The translations under genes and the position numbers were made by a program. Source: Bursaphelenchus xylophilus (taxonomy: Eukaryota > Nematoda > Chromadorea > Rhabditida > Aphelenchoididae). Taken from it: 64,000 nucleotides of DNA. The first letter of the stretch is position 1, and the number at the start of each line of letters is the position of its first letter. Shown here in pieces: positions 1 through 11,770 of this stretch. The notes under the pieces are model-generated. The model was given only the letters and a program-made list of their open reading frames with translations, searched no databases and had not been told where the DNA came from. Location: NCBI GenBank assembly GCA_904066235.2, contig CAJFCV020000006.1:7626001-7690000 (forward strand). The letters run 5' to 3'.

Positions 1-1255
1 TTCACTCCTCTTGCTGAAAGTTAAAATTGATATCAGTGCTAAGCGCAGACTCACCTGAGACAGTTCCGAGTAATGAATTCTGAATTAATAAGTTCTCCAT
101 GGGTTCGTTTTTGATCTGAAGGCCTTGAGACTTGTTTAACTAAAATTTGAATAAATTGTATTTTTACAACAACTTACTATACTATTAGCTAAATCCTTTT
201 GCAATTGAAATGCCGATCGGGGATCGGTTACGGCACTGGTTGAGCCTGGCAACGGGGTTCCAACTGGTTTCCCCGATGTCAAATCTTGGCTATTTCTGAA
301 AGAAAAGTAGATTATAACGAACCCCGAGAACTCTATATGCAAGTTAAACTCACTTTAAAAGCATCTGTTGATACAAAAGATCCTGGTTGGACAAACTGGA
401 CATCAACTGCCCTTGCTGCCCCAACTGAGAGGCTACTGACACATTACTATTGGTTGGCTGTTGATGATTTTGGCCGGGTTGAAGTTGAAAATGTTCACGA
501 AGAAGGATTTGACGTGCATGATGAACACCAAAATTGAAGAAAAACCTTAACGTGTTCATATCATGAAGCGGGAGATCCATTCCACTGGGCAGAGCTGAGG
601 CTTGGGCATCTAGATTCACCTTCTGATAGGTGCTCATATCAAAGTGAGGAACATGAACTGCGGGCTGGAAGATGGGCCAAGGCAAGGAACCGTTCTCGGC
701 TCCATTTATCGTTGAATTTAATGAGGATTGAGGAGCTTGAGATGAGGCTACATGCACTTGATGTTGGGCTTGATTCAACGCCTGGAGATTGAAGTTGAGA
801 TTGGAATGGGCGTTCACTGTAAAAATCACATGAATGGTGTTGTAAATATCGATAAACTATCACAAACCACGATTCCAAAGAAACCCCCGATGTCTACACA
901 AACTTTGAATTCGTTCTGTAGACAAGAATTGTCAGCAATTTGCGCAATCAATATTGACGAATTCGAACAGATAGAAGGTCTCCAAAAAATGAAAAAAAAA
1001 AATAAAGATAAACTCACATTGCCCCAATCCAGAGACATTCGAGGCATTACTCGAATTCAGAAGCTGTGCTGGATTTGTGACAGCTGCCAATAATTGCTGA
1101 TTTGGAGTCTGGGCAAAGGATTGGAGCTGATTGTTTTGGAAAGAACTCTGGATGAATTGAATGACTTGGGGAATGGGGATGCCTGCGGCCAACGCCCCTT
1201 GGATCACCGAATCCAGACCGAGTCCGTTCTCCTTCCCTTGAAGACTCTGGTCCAT
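1..1255 (-). CDS. Gln/Asn-rich, possibly regulatory protein, 5' exons (partial)
   Basis: The gene runs off the left edge, so only its N-terminal part is visible. Exons read on the minus strand are about 1255-1018, 820-350, 299-177, 138-55 and 12-1. Introns have GTGAGT/GTAAGT donors and ...TTTACAG, TTTCAG and TTTTAG acceptors, and the phases agree at each join. The first ATG is at 1255. The protein is low-complexity: long Gln/Asn/Ser/Leu stretches, no membrane segment and no recognisable folded domain. The fourth exon carries IKNEP, which fits the sumoylation consensus psi-K-x-E. Such Q-rich leaders with a SUMO site are common in transcription factors, so the DNA-binding domain may lie outside the window. 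That function is inference. A stretch near 560-500 may be an unrecognised intron. Confidence 0.6.
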
Positions 1256-3384
1256 ATTCTAGCCTTTCCTAGAAGTTTTAAGTCTCTTCAGACTGTTTCT
1301 TGCCCACTCTCCCGTCTCTCTGAAAGGTAATTGTTAACACACTACGAACGTCGTGCAATTCCACAGCCCTGAGGGCATTAGTCACGCGGTCTGTCAACAA
1401 AAAATAATTCTCTTATCGATCAGCGAAGGAGGGTCAAGTGAGTAGTGCAAAGAACCAGAAACAAGGTACGGGGCCGGGATGGTTGGTTGATGAAGACAAA
1501 CACGTGTGCAAGTCGAATATAAACATACTTTCTCCTTTTTTCGCTCGCTCTCTCGCTCCCTTCGTCTGCCTATCAGCCAGCCCCATGAGGCCGGCTTCGA
1601 AAACGGCGTTTCGCGAGTGCACCGAGAAAGTTTTCAATCTTCAAATTCGTTGAAACAAATGCGAAATCACCGATTACTACGGCTTGCAAATGATTGTAAA
1701 ATACGTAACCAAAGCAAGCATAGAAAGTATCTTTTCCACAAAGAGGATGACAAACAATACTACAAAACAGAGACCAAACAGCCTTTGTATCCTTTGGAAG
1801 ACACGTGATCCGCTCGAAATTACCGTATTTTAATTTAAACACGTTGATGTCGAGTTTGGAAAACAAGTCATCATGACTAAAACATGGTCATCAAGGAGAA
1901 AAGTGGGCGGAGTTTGGCAAGGATAAAACAATAACAAAAGAAGCGATCAGACGATAGAGAACCAGAGTAAGAGAGGCACAAAGACCATGAGGTTCGAAGG
2001 GAATCGGCGGACCCTCGTCATAGGAACAATCATCAAAAGGACATTCAGAAAAGAAAGGGCATTAATTCGTTATGGAAAGAGATATTTGCAAACAATGAAG
2101 TCCACACAAGAACAAAATAATCCAGCTTAACACTTGATGCAGCAATAAATGTTCGACTGTAATAAGAGAGATCGAAGACTCAGTTCTTCCCCGACCTTCC
2201 CCATCCAAACACCGACGCCAATCCATCGATAACGACGCCGTATCACCGGCTGATATTATCAATGGTTCTGTGCGTTCGGAAGCATGGTCCGAAGCCATCT
2301 TCGATCCCAAAAAAGCACGAAATAACCAAAGGACAGAATGCTCGGGAGTGGAGTCTGCGTGAGAAATGGGGAAGGGAAAAGTCCACGTCAAGAGTCCCTC
2401 TGGCTGTATGTCTGCCCTCCAGAGAAATTACACTCTCTGTGCGTCCTGTTTCTATTCGCTGGCGGGTCTGCTCAAGACCGAAAACGAGGAGGGATGGGGG
2501 CAGGGGTTGGGGAGAACCAGAGAACACCCGGTTCAGAGAACACCAAATTCTTCCCCATCTGATAAACTTTATTGTTTATAGCACTCTCTTCTGCATCTCC
2601 GCCAAACTAGTCGCGGGTCATGGTTCTTTCGCGGTCTGCCCTCTCTTCCCGACACACAATCTCTATAATCTCTGCGCTCTCCGACGATAAAGTGCTCTTT
2701 CAAGCACAGTTATTCGCAGCAGACTAATGGCCCGTACAAGTCTGGGTTCTCCCGGGGACTTTAATATTCCCCTTAATGTCTCTCCAAAATATACACTCTA
2801 TGTGCGTAGGGGTTTGTTTCTGAATCCTTAGTGACGATATACAAAAAAATCTATAGTTTACGCATTAATACCTCAAGTTCTCTAATCGTCCAAGTGCTCT
2901 TGTTGCTCCCTAATCTATATGTAGAATCATGCAAGCACATATCGATAACAATACTTTATGGTCTCCTCAAGAGTTCAGTTAAGAGACGTTGATCATTTTG
3001 TCCATTGGGTTTCTCTTTTTGACGCCAAAGCGGCGAGCAAACCAATGATTTATGCACTTTGGAATTAAATTTCGTGGTAATTGCCATAGTAACCGAGCGA
3101 CGACATTGGCCGTGGAGTTGTAAAAGATAAGATGACAGACGTGTTTACGGTGAAGAAATTATGGGGGAAAGAACAAAAAGCGCTCAAGGTTCGAAAAACA
3201 GAAGAGCAAGGGTTATGTCATCTTAAAAGAAAAGGAAGGTGAAGATGCATGGAAACAGAAGGATCATCAAGCAAGTTGTCATGGCTAAAAAACGAACCAA
3301 AGTTGGAATCCAAATATTTTATACGAGATCTCTGAATAAGTGAATTTATCATCGAAATGACAAAAAAAATTTGATTAAAACAGC
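1256..3384. other. Intergenic region, no supported gene
   Basis: This 2.1-kb stretch lies upstream of the Q-rich gene and downstream of the chemoreceptor gene. Open frames exist on both strands, for example around 2262-2690, but they have no family similarity, no consistent exon structure and skewed composition. It probably holds the promoter of the minus-strand Q-rich gene. No repeat or RNA gene was recognised. Confidence 0.5.
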
Positions 3385-5145
3385 CTAACGCCTGAGGGGA
3401 ACTACTTGTTCAAATTGAATTCTCAGCTGTTGAAAGTGAACGTCGCCGCCATTCCCTTGGTTCTGGACGACGGTTAATTGTTTCTCTGTTCGCATCCAAA
3501 GAGCATTCAGTGCTATTGCAATCACAACCAGATACGTGCACACCGCCTGCAAAACGAAACAGGATTACGGTAACTGGGGCTTGCAGACCCGTTTTGTGAT
3601 TACTTTTCATCTTTATTAAAGTTTTCTTATCCAATTTTCTTAAGCCACAATATTATTTCTTCTATGTATTATAATACTGTATTATACAGTGCTGGATATA
3701 CATGTATCATACAGTGCTGGATAAAATTATATTTTATTCTTGCGTCAAAAAATTATTTCGAGAAATTTCCACAATTTGGAAAAAGATTGAAAAACCCCAT
3801 ATATGGGCGATGGTTTTTAAATTTTTAGTGCACTAGTGCATATTGGTGCCAAATATGACACATTTCTATGACAACCAAAAAAGTTGCAGCAATTTTAAGA
3901 GTTCGGCTATGACGCAAGCACTGTATAAATATTGTGTCAACAACAAAATATTTACTTTGGAAAATTGCAATACAAATTCCACTTACCGTCTGCATCATCT
4001 CGATTACAACAACGTGTGTAACGGGTTCTGTGTACACGATCAACGACCGGGCTACAAACGATATGAACAGATAGGACAAGAAGAAGGTTGAATGAACGAC
4101 GGACAAGGGGAGGATGATCAGAAGACTCATCTTGTTCTCCCGCATCTGATAGGACCGATTCAACGAATACTCCGAGAAACGGTGCTTCAAGCTACAATTA
4201 TAGACTTCCGGGTTGTGTTCGCATGTTTTCGCACTGGTATTCAGACATGCTTCAGGTAAACAAACAACACTTACTTTCTTCGAACATTCACCTTGTAAAC
4301 AACGGCGTCACCCACTGTTACAATTAAATCTAAAATTCCGGCACAAACCATTGTAAATTGTAGCCTTGGGGCAGTACTCATAGTTGTCGACAAACAGTAA
4401 CTTCTTGGTGTCTCCAGATCTTCCTTGCAATATAAAATAGCTATTGAAACCGATGTAATTAAGATCTAAATGAGGAAATTAAACATTCCATGAACCTGCG
4501 AACATTAAAGACTTCTTAAGTGTTACATCTAACAAATTTTGTAAATTTAAAAATTCTTAAAGATTTACAATAAAGGAAGTTAGGAAACTGCCCAGCCATC
4601 TGTGCCCACTCTGATAGTATTTTAGGAAACAAGTTGCGTAAGCTCTCTCGATGAATAAACTGAAGTGGATTACTGTAAAGCTGAAGACACAGTAATAAAT
4701 GGGCAATTTGAGAGAAAGGCAATGAACTGGCCTCCATTGATAATCACATTCGGGCAGATTTCGAAAGGCTGCTGTCTAAATTCGGATTTTTGTTTCTTTT
4801 TACGCAAGGCCTAAAGGAATGTAAGAATTGTAACCAAAGCAATACTCACCAAGCTGCTCGATCGCAAGATAATGACAAAAATGGAGTGGAGGACACCAAA
4901 AAATGCTGACAACTGTAGCAGTATCTAAACATTTTTTATAACCAGTGTAATCAATGTCACCTTACCTTAAGATTGGGATGGACGATTGCAAAAAATCTGA
5001 ACAGTGAGCCATTCGCGACTAGAAAGAAGAGAATCACCAAGAACAAGATGGATAACAACAAGTGAACAATGAAAATCAAAATCAGTGCCCAGTGCGTGGA
5101 CACAATTAGAGCCTCCGTACAATTCCGTGGGTCGGGTAATGTCAT
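3385..5145 (-). CDS. SRA/SRAB-class serpentine chemoreceptor
   Basis: Six exons join in phase: 5145-4966, 4924-4850, 4775-4569, 4465-4275, 4191-3987 and 3546-3385. The product has about seven hydrophobic segments and the landmarks of the nematode SRA/SRAB receptors: an N-terminal NCTEA segment, HPNLKILLQL after TM1, a conserved FIERAYATC after TM3, and SYQMRENKMSLL before a late transmembrane helix. These receptors act in ciliated chemosensory neurons as G-protein-coupled receptors; the ligand cannot be inferred. The frame is intact through the stop at 3387-3385, so I see no sign of a pseudogene. The last intron is about 440 nt and contains a possible small transposon. Class is fairly certain; SRA versus SRAB is not resolved. 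Confidence 0.85.
3700..3930. mobile_element. Possible small TIR element in the receptor's last intron
   Basis: A TACAGTGCT terminus near 3707 faces the complementary AGCACTGTA at about 3918-3927. A second copy of the left end (cagtgctggata) sits about 29 bp further left. TACAGTG ends with TA are typical of Tc1/mariner-type elements. The inverted match beyond the first ten bases is poor, so this is a weak call. Confidence 0.3.
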
Positions 5146-5868
5146 GCTGAGGAAATGCCGGCCCTCACAGAGGCCCGTGTTTAATTTTCTTTATCTTGCT
5201 TAATGGGACATAACGGTTTTTTTAATTTCCGATGTGCTCCAATTTCAGGCCGCTTTTATAGCCCTGGTTTAGTGATATTTGGCACTAATACAGCTGTATA
5301 TAATGGCCATGATGACGCTTCCTCTTATGATCCAGGTGATATTTTGAATTGTAGTCTAACAGGCTCACTAATAAACAGGCTCACTACAAAATTCACCAAG
5401 CCACACAGTATGTAAGAAGGGTTCCGGGTAAATTGAAATTTTTTCGGCCATGATGCTCAGCCAGGCATTTCGGCCATACCAACTTTTATGTCTCGCAATT
5501 TGCAGAGCTCAAAACAGGATAAGCCGTGTTCCGAACGGTATAATGGAAAGAACCATTCGCAAATTGCGTAGTTATTGCTTATTGTGTGCTCTGTACAGCG
5601 CAGAAGAAACAAATTGCCATGTCCGAAAATAGTTAATTTATGCAAACGCAGCACATTAAGTGAGAACGTATCAGAGATTCCTAGCATAATATCGCCGCCG
5701 TGCCTGCTTCTCCTTGCTCCGTTTTTAACTCCATAGGTCACGACACCTACAAATCTTACGTCCAACGGTGACCGGGTTTTATAAAACTAGTCATGACGAT
5801 TTCTTTATTGGATTTTTTCGATGACAAATTTTTTTCGATGTTTTTATTCCGGCATTGCGCAGGCGAAA
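5146..5868. other. Divergent intergenic region
   Basis: This is the shared upstream region of the minus-strand chemoreceptor and the plus-strand membrane protein. Small open frames (5203-5415, 5450-5632) show no family resemblance. A 3' splice signal (ttgcgcag) ends at about 5861, eight bases before the next start codon, and is a likely trans-splice site. Confidence 0.45.
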
Positions 5869-6505
5869 ATGTTGCTCAAGACTGTCTCGATTCTCTTACT
5901 GTTCTCAATTTCCCAAGCTTCTAACTCTACTAAATCCTCATCTTCCACTTCACTAAACACTATCCACAGTTCTGTTGGCGAGAATTGGGGCAAATCTAAG
6001 AATTTCACATTGGACTCAACAAATTTGACTTCTACCAAATCTACGGAAGATCTCATAAAATGGCTGCAAACTTCCTTTGCCAAAGAGGTCGACGATTTCA
6101 AAGGGGTTTCTGGGAATCTGTACAATGAGAGCTTGAGTTATTGGGATCAAGTCGTGGTAAGTGCAATATAATTAATTGTTGGTTCTTTTAGTGTGCTTCT
6201 AAATCGTTTATGTGAATTTTCTGTTGAATACACTTTTATTATTTTTATTTACCTTATTTTTGCTGTTTTAGGAGAATCCTTGTGTTCAAAATGGCGAAGT
6301 GATCATTGCTTCGATTGTTGGTTTTGTTGTTGGAGCGATCATCTCACCGCTTTTGGTGTTCTGCTGCTGCAAAATGCGACGCCGTCGTTATGACCTTCAG
6401 AATCGTCGTATCCGGACAGTCACCTCCAGGGAACGCAAAGTGAATATTACGGACCTGGCTCATCTCATGGACCGCGATCAAGACTCGGAAGTGGAAGTGT
6501 TATGA
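5869..6505 (+). CDS. Small type I membrane protein, Ser/Thr-rich ectodomain
   Basis: Two exons, 5869-6156 and 6272-6505, are split by an intron with GTAAGT and TTTTAG borders. The ATG at 5869 follows a probable trans-splice acceptor, and starts a signal peptide (MLLKTVSILLLFSISQAS). The ectodomain is about 85 residues, rich in Ser/Thr with several N-glycosylation sequons (NFT, NLT, NES). One transmembrane helix follows (IIASIVGFVVGAIISPLLVF), then a Cys cluster and a basic stop-transfer run (MRRRRY). The roughly 50-residue cytoplasmic tail ends in an acidic patch. I do not recognise the family. A surface or secretory-pathway membrane protein is the safest description; a mucin-like or receptor-associated role would be speculation. 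Confidence 0.75.
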
Positions 6506-6618
6506 TCTAACCTCACGCATGTTAACTAGCTCATGAATATCAATAAATTAATTTATTCTGTACAAGGGTAATATAGTATTTTATTGGGGAGAACATGTCG
6601 ACTGCAGTACCAAATAGA

Positions 6619-8775
6619 TTAAGTCGGCACGAAGGGAGTACCCGGATGACGGGGTACCACACAGAACGGTGGTGGGAATGGGGGAGGCCCATTAAAGTGC
6701 GACGGAATTATACCGGCAGGAAAAAATGGGGGACAAATATTTATAGGGGCGTAGAGCTGAGAAGGAGGAGGAAACGGAAATGATGGGGGAGGGATCGTGT
6801 AGACGTTCACCCAAGCCGTTTTCTTAATGTTAGGTGGAGGGTAGGGAGGAACGATGGGCGGCAATTGCCCTGGTTGAGGCGCCATGGGCAAGGTCCATCT
6901 GAAAAGATAATCAAAATAAATAGTGCCAAGAAGCAAATTCAGATAAAAAATAATATAAACATACCCGAATCTGTTATCATATTCAAACCTATTTTCGGGA
7001 TTGCTGTCCCTCCAAATCTGCCAGCTCAATTTGAGCCCTCCAACTGATTCTTGGTCAAAGTATTGTCGCTGATGCTGTCTGCAGTTCTGACAGCTGGATA
7101 CGGACTCCGTTTCTTCCTCTTCTCGAGTTTTCATTGACGAGGCAGGGGATACAGATGTTCTTAATTCTGTCTGAGCACTCAGATTGGTCTTTATAACATC
7201 TGAATGGACATTCTGATGGCATGGTTCAACATTCGATTGGGAGGATGTTGGAACGTTGTACACTCCCCGAACGGTGGGACATCCCGTGTTAAGCGATGTT
7301 GCCGCGATTAGACTTGTCAGCGCATCAACGGCGTCGACGTTATCTTTGGCTGATTTCTGCTCCTGTGCTTTGCAATTGTCACATTTGGGGCCCAGAATTT
7401 CAAATTCGTTGCAAGGCTGTTCCGACAGTCCTTTCCTCAACATGAATAGAATCTTGTCGTAGTCAGGCTCTTCCGAGAAGTTGAGCTCTTTACTGTACTT
7501 CATAAATTCGGCCATAGATGGGCAAATCTCCTTCCAATTGGCCTGCTCTTTGGAGATCCGTATCCGTTGATAGGTCTGCTGTTTATTAATCTGATGCCGT
7601 CGGCAAATATTCTTCCAGGGCAGATTTCCGTTAATTAATTCGATGATGACATAGCCCAAACTCTCGATGTCATCTCTCCTCGCCAATTCCATATTCCGAT
7701 GACTGTTTATGGATGCATATTTGGCTGTGCCAATAAAAGAACGCCCTCTTCTGAAGGGTATATGCTTCAGAGTACGGTCTTCTGAGTTCCGATAGCGATA
7801 TCGTCGGGCCAGCCCGAAGTCAATCAAGTAACAAGTGGTCTCCTTCTGATCAAGACCCATCAAAAAATTTTCGGGTTTAATATCTCGATGGATAAACCCT
7901 CTGTAATGGAGATGTCGAATTCGTTGGAGCATCTGCTGTGCTAAAGAAAGTATAGTTTGCCATCCAAATTTCCTATCACAGAAGTTAAATAAGGATGCCA
8001 CAGAAGCGCCCAACAATTCCATGACAAGGATGTTGTGTTTATATTGATAACCGAACCAATAGACCTGGGCATAGCCTTCGATCGCTTCGTATCCGTCTTC
8101 ATACTAAGCAGAGAGAATATATGGGAAGTGATTTGTAAATTTTGTTTTTCAATCCAGCCAAAAGCGGCACCGAAAATTCATGGTTTGGACTGAATTCGGC
8201 ATTCTTTCGAGTAAAATTTTACGCTTACTTTGGGCAAGATCCGCCGTAATTAGTCCAAACTTGACTTTGGACTGAATTCTGAAGCTTGAAAAAGCCAAAT
8301 TTATAAATCACCTCCTATAATGAAATCGTTCAGTAACTTACCAAAGCTGATTTATATACCTCGAACTCGTATTTTAGATGATTTTCGTCCCGTTTAGCTA
8401 CAAATGGAGCGTAATATTTCTGCTATTGTCATCTTGACTTACATTTTTTATATTCTGGCCTGCCAGTGTCAAATTTTACAGCCACTCGTTGCCTGTTGTT
8501 GTGCAAGTCCTCGCCGATATAAGTAGCGCCAAAGGCACCGGCATCGATTCTCTGCACAATTTCATATCTGAACCGGGATGATGATCCTGTTTTAAGTCTC
8601 ACCTTTTATTCACAATCAGCCCAAGTTTATTTTTAATCAGCGTATCCCGTTCGAACTTGAACACTTCGTTTGTCCAATTATCTACATTCCAATTTTTTTC
8701 CTAAATTTTGAATAATCCACTAGACTCACTTACTTGGACATTAGCGGGATGTTCTTGGAATTGATCGCAAGCCAT
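6619..8775 (-). CDS. Casein kinase 1-family protein kinase with Pro-rich tail
   Basis: Six exons are supported. The first codes for MACDQFQEHPANVQ (8775-8734); further starts lie near 8700, 8568, 8400 and 8104, and a 66-nt intron (6964-6899) splits the C-terminal part. The protein is about 580 residues. The kinase domain carries a Gly-rich loop (DAGAFGATY), the VAVKF lysine, HRDIKPENFL catalytic loop, DFGLARRY, and the CK1 hallmark GTAKYASINSH followed by RRDDIESLGYV. The residues needed for activity all seem present. After the kinase come a Ser/Glu-rich linker with several Cys pairs and a Pro-rich tail (repeated PPPFPPP-like runs). CK1-like Ser/Thr kinases are greatly expanded in nematodes, many with germline expression; the substrate here is unknown. 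Confidence 0.9.
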
Positions 8776-9676
8776 GATTTGACAAAGAGATGTTATTTAA
8801 GTCTAAGTAACGTGAAGCGTCGCCATACCAGACAATCTGCTCGCTCTTTAAAACAAAATATAAAGCGATGTGAAGGGAACGAAAGTCCTGGATGGAGTCG
8901 CGCAGAGAGGAAGGGGAAAGAAGGGGTATCGCAAAGTCCGCAATAAATCCCCTCAAGACATTATGGAAAGCGATTCACAATTGTAAATTAAATGCCGTAA
9001 TGGACAGTTGCTGCTATCACACATGACCCCAACTTCTACACAAATAAAACTCAAAAGGACAGAGCGATGGACGAGAGAGCGAGGAAGAAAAAAAGGGAGG
9101 GGGACGCCGCCTAGCACCAAAAGACAGACCCGCGGGACCCAAAATAATTCCACACATGTATAAAGGGAACGCAAATTCATTTTGATAACTTTTTTATAAT
9201 AACATCCGAGCCCCTTGATGGTTGTGTGTGATGGTCACTTTCTGTTTCCCCTTGACCAATCAAACTCAAGTTTCAATACTTTCATCAAGAATTATTAACG
9301 TCCTTTTTATCTGAACATGAATAAAACAACTTTTAACAAAATAACCGTATGTAATGGACAATCTTTGTTACTGGAGGGATGGCAACACAAATGCGAGAAT
9401 GATAACCATTATGTCGTTGAAAGCAAAGTTATTATGCTTGTAAAATTAGACCGTAACAAACATCGCAGACCTAGTTTGAGATGAGAAGAGGGAGAGAGAG
9501 AAGATACCAACTTAAAGCTCCAGAAGAAGGCAATGTGGGACCGGAGGGTCAAAACCGTTTACAATTGCACAATCATGATTCCTATGACTTAGAATATAGT
9601 TGCATTTTGATATTCTAGCTAGAGAAATAGACATCAAATGCGAGTAGAAGAGATATATACGAAAAATGAATATTCG
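8776..9676. other. Intergenic region between kinase and ZIP genes
   Basis: This holds the promoter side of the minus-strand kinase and the 3' flank of the minus-strand transporter. Purine-rich stretches (about 9060-9110 and 9480-9510) are visible. No gene, repeat or RNA was recognised. Confidence 0.45.
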
Positions 9677-11040
9677 TTACTCGAAAGAGATTTGACCGCC
9701 GTATCTAGCCATGCAAGCCATCAAGCAAAGACCACAAACCATGCCTGAGGCCTGGAAAAACAGGACCTCCAGACTGTAAGACAAGGATATATTCAAGGCC
9801 TCCTCCATTGCATTCTTCATCTCCGGCATCATACAAGCCAACGAAATATACAAGAACATTCCACCAGCAAACCCAAATGCGTACGACGCGAAAGAATCGT
9901 CCACGTTTCCCAGCAGAACACCGATGAAAAAGCCGATATAACAAGACATTGCACTAAGCAAGTTGTAGACCAAGGCCTGACGCAAAGTCATACCAGCCGA
10001 TACCAAAATAGCCACATCTCCGAGTTCGTGAGGGAATTCCTCGCACAAAACAGCTACAGAAACACTGACTCCAGAAAGAAGAGATTCCGAAAAGGCAGCT
10101 CCAATGCTGATCCCATCAATCAGATTGTGCAAGCCATCTCCAAAAATGATCATCCACGCGACTGTCGCGATAACGGAATCTCCTTGTTTGTATTCCATGT
10201 CATGATCATGTACGCAAACAGCATGTGCCTAAAACCAGATTTAGCAATGCAAGGTACCACTTACTTGTCTGTGCATACTCTCTTCAGCCTCACTATCCTG
10301 ACGGCGCACGTGGGCCAAATGTTTGTCGACATGATTGTGAGGTTTACCATTGGAAATCAAAGCGTCAGAAGACCTGCCAGAGTTCACATCGTTGTTATCA
10401 TACTTCGCCCCATTTCGAGTAGGGAGTTCAATCTCGGCCTTTCTCTTCTAAACAAACAATCACACTAACAAAACACTCGCAAACCTTTCTTGTCTCTAAG
10501 ATGATTTTAATAGCCTTGTCACAAAAGAAGAACAAGTAGATTCCGATAATGGCCGCAAGAGCCTTGTAAAGGTATTCATGATTGGCGTTCGGGTTGAATT
10601 CATCCACTAATCCGAAAGCCTGAAAAAGACAGAATAAACACGACGAGACATAAAACAAATCTATGTTAATCCGTTTACCTGGGGCAAAAGATGGAAAACC
10701 GCCGAACCACTAAGCGATCCAACTCCCAGACTAACGAAGAAGGTAATAAATTTATTGAACACGCTCTTCTTTAAACATCTCATGAACAATATTCCCACCA
10801 TTGCACATAAACTTATCAAAGTGACGAAAGTCAGTCCAAGACCCCATACTAAAATACAAAATATAAAATGTAAAAGAGTGTCTTACCGTAAATTGCTTGA
10901 GGTCGATGTCTTATTTCTTCAAGTTGTGTATGATTACCCAAGGAACCCAAAATCTTTTGGCATAATAAGCGAGCTTCGGAGTCATTACGTTGGTCCAACA
11001 AAGAGTGTAGCTGCGGAAAGTCCCCGTTCTGAGATGCCAT
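9677..11040 (-). CDS. SLC39A8/14-like: ZIP family divalent metal transporter (ZIP8/ZIP14-like)
   Basis: Five exons join in phase (starts near 11040, 10848, 10622, 10446 and 10230). The protein has eight hydrophobic helices in the LIV-1 ZIP arrangement. Helix 4 has the metal-site motif GDGLHNLIDG. Helix 5 has EEFPHELGD, where the first position is Glu rather than the usual His; that swap distinguishes ZIP8 and ZIP14, which carry Zn, Fe and Mn. A charged, His-containing cytoplasmic loop lies between helices 3 and 4 and ends HAVCVHDHD. No clear signal peptide is seen. The ATG is 13 bases after a TTTTCAG acceptor and 82 bases after the stop of the upstream RRP46 gene, so it is probably the second cistron of an operon. 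Confidence 0.9.
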
Positions 11041-11122
11041 TGTAAGTGGGATCTGAAAACAAAATTTATTACAAAAAACCAAACTCAACAATAAAATAAC
11101 AACATCACGGAAGGCGCGAAAG
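11041..11122 (-). promoter_or_regulatory. Operon intercistronic region with polyA signal and trans-splice acceptor
   Basis: On the minus strand this 82-bp gap contains an AATAAA polyadenylation signal, then a U-rich run ending in TTTTCAG, then the ATG of the transporter. This order is the known layout of nematode operon junctions, where 3' end formation of the upstream RNA is coupled to spliced-leader addition downstream. The sequence shows the layout; operon expression is inferred. Confidence 0.6.
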
Positions 11123-11770
11123 TTAAAGGTTCTTGTTCAACTTCAGAGATATCTCATGTCGAATATAATCAAGGGACTTTAGGGAATGTTTCTTCCCCAA
11201 TTCGAGGGCTATTTCCAATTCATCAAAGCTAAAATCTCCAAAAGATGACTCTCCAATCAATTCCGGCTCAATTAAAGAAGGCTTAAAAACAAAGAGAAAC
11301 ATGTTTTTGGCTTTGGGAAGCAGTCGTGATTCGGGGTTGACCACAACTTCAATCTTCCGGACATCTTCATCAAAAATATTGGCAACCAGGACGGCGGCGA
11401 AGAAGTAATTCATCCGAATCGCAGCGTCCAATAAACAAAGACTGGCCCCGTTAAAAGATCTCCAGTCAATGCCATTATTATAAATATCCTGCACATCGGA
11501 ATGAATCAAGATCTCAGTTCGGGGATATAACTTCCGGTCGATGCAGTTTTCAAGTAATTTGAGTAACAACAAATCTCCAATCCGGGGTTCATCCTGTTGG
11601 AAGGTAGTGGAATGAAGGTTAATGTGGCCAATATGTCGATAGGTCTTCTCGTTGTCATGGCCAATCGCTGAAGGCCCTTGAAGAATAAGGACGGTTTTCT
11701 GATCCCCATCTGATAAGGAACACGAGCCATCGGCTCCCCTAAATCCATTCAAAGAACAAATCTGACTCAT
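11123..11770 (-). CDS. crn-5/EXOSC5: RNA exosome subunit RRP46 (RNase PH-like)
   Basis: This is a single 215-codon exon. An acceptor TTTCAG abuts the ATG at 11770, which fits trans-splicing and fixes the start. The sequence follows the RRP46 pattern: ICSLNGFRGADGSCSLSDGD at the N-terminus (human RRP46 has RPDGSASFLQGD), LYPRTEILI in the middle and FNGASLCLLDAAIRM before the C-terminal half. RRP46 is one of six RNase PH-fold proteins in the ring of the eukaryotic exosome, which degrades and trims RNA in nucleus and cytoplasm. In C. elegans the homologue CRN-5 is also linked to apoptotic DNA degradation. It is the first gene of the probable two-gene operon with the ZIP transporter. Confidence 0.87.
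   Translation of the reverse strand: MSQICSLNGFRGADGSCSLSDGDQKTVLILQGPSAIGHDNEKTYRHIGHINLHSTTFQQDEPRIGDLLLLKLLENCIDRKLYPRTEILIHSDVQDIYNNGIDWRSFNGASLCLLDAAIRMNYFFAAVLVANIFDEDVRKIEVVVNPESRLLPKAKNMFLFVFKPSLIEPELIGESSFGDFSFDELEIALELGKKHSLKSLDYIRHEISLKLNKNL

Noticed and set aside
2262..2690. 142-codon plus-strand open frame in the first intergenic region
   Set aside because: No family similarity, no splice context, and composition typical of open frames in G-rich intergenic DNA.
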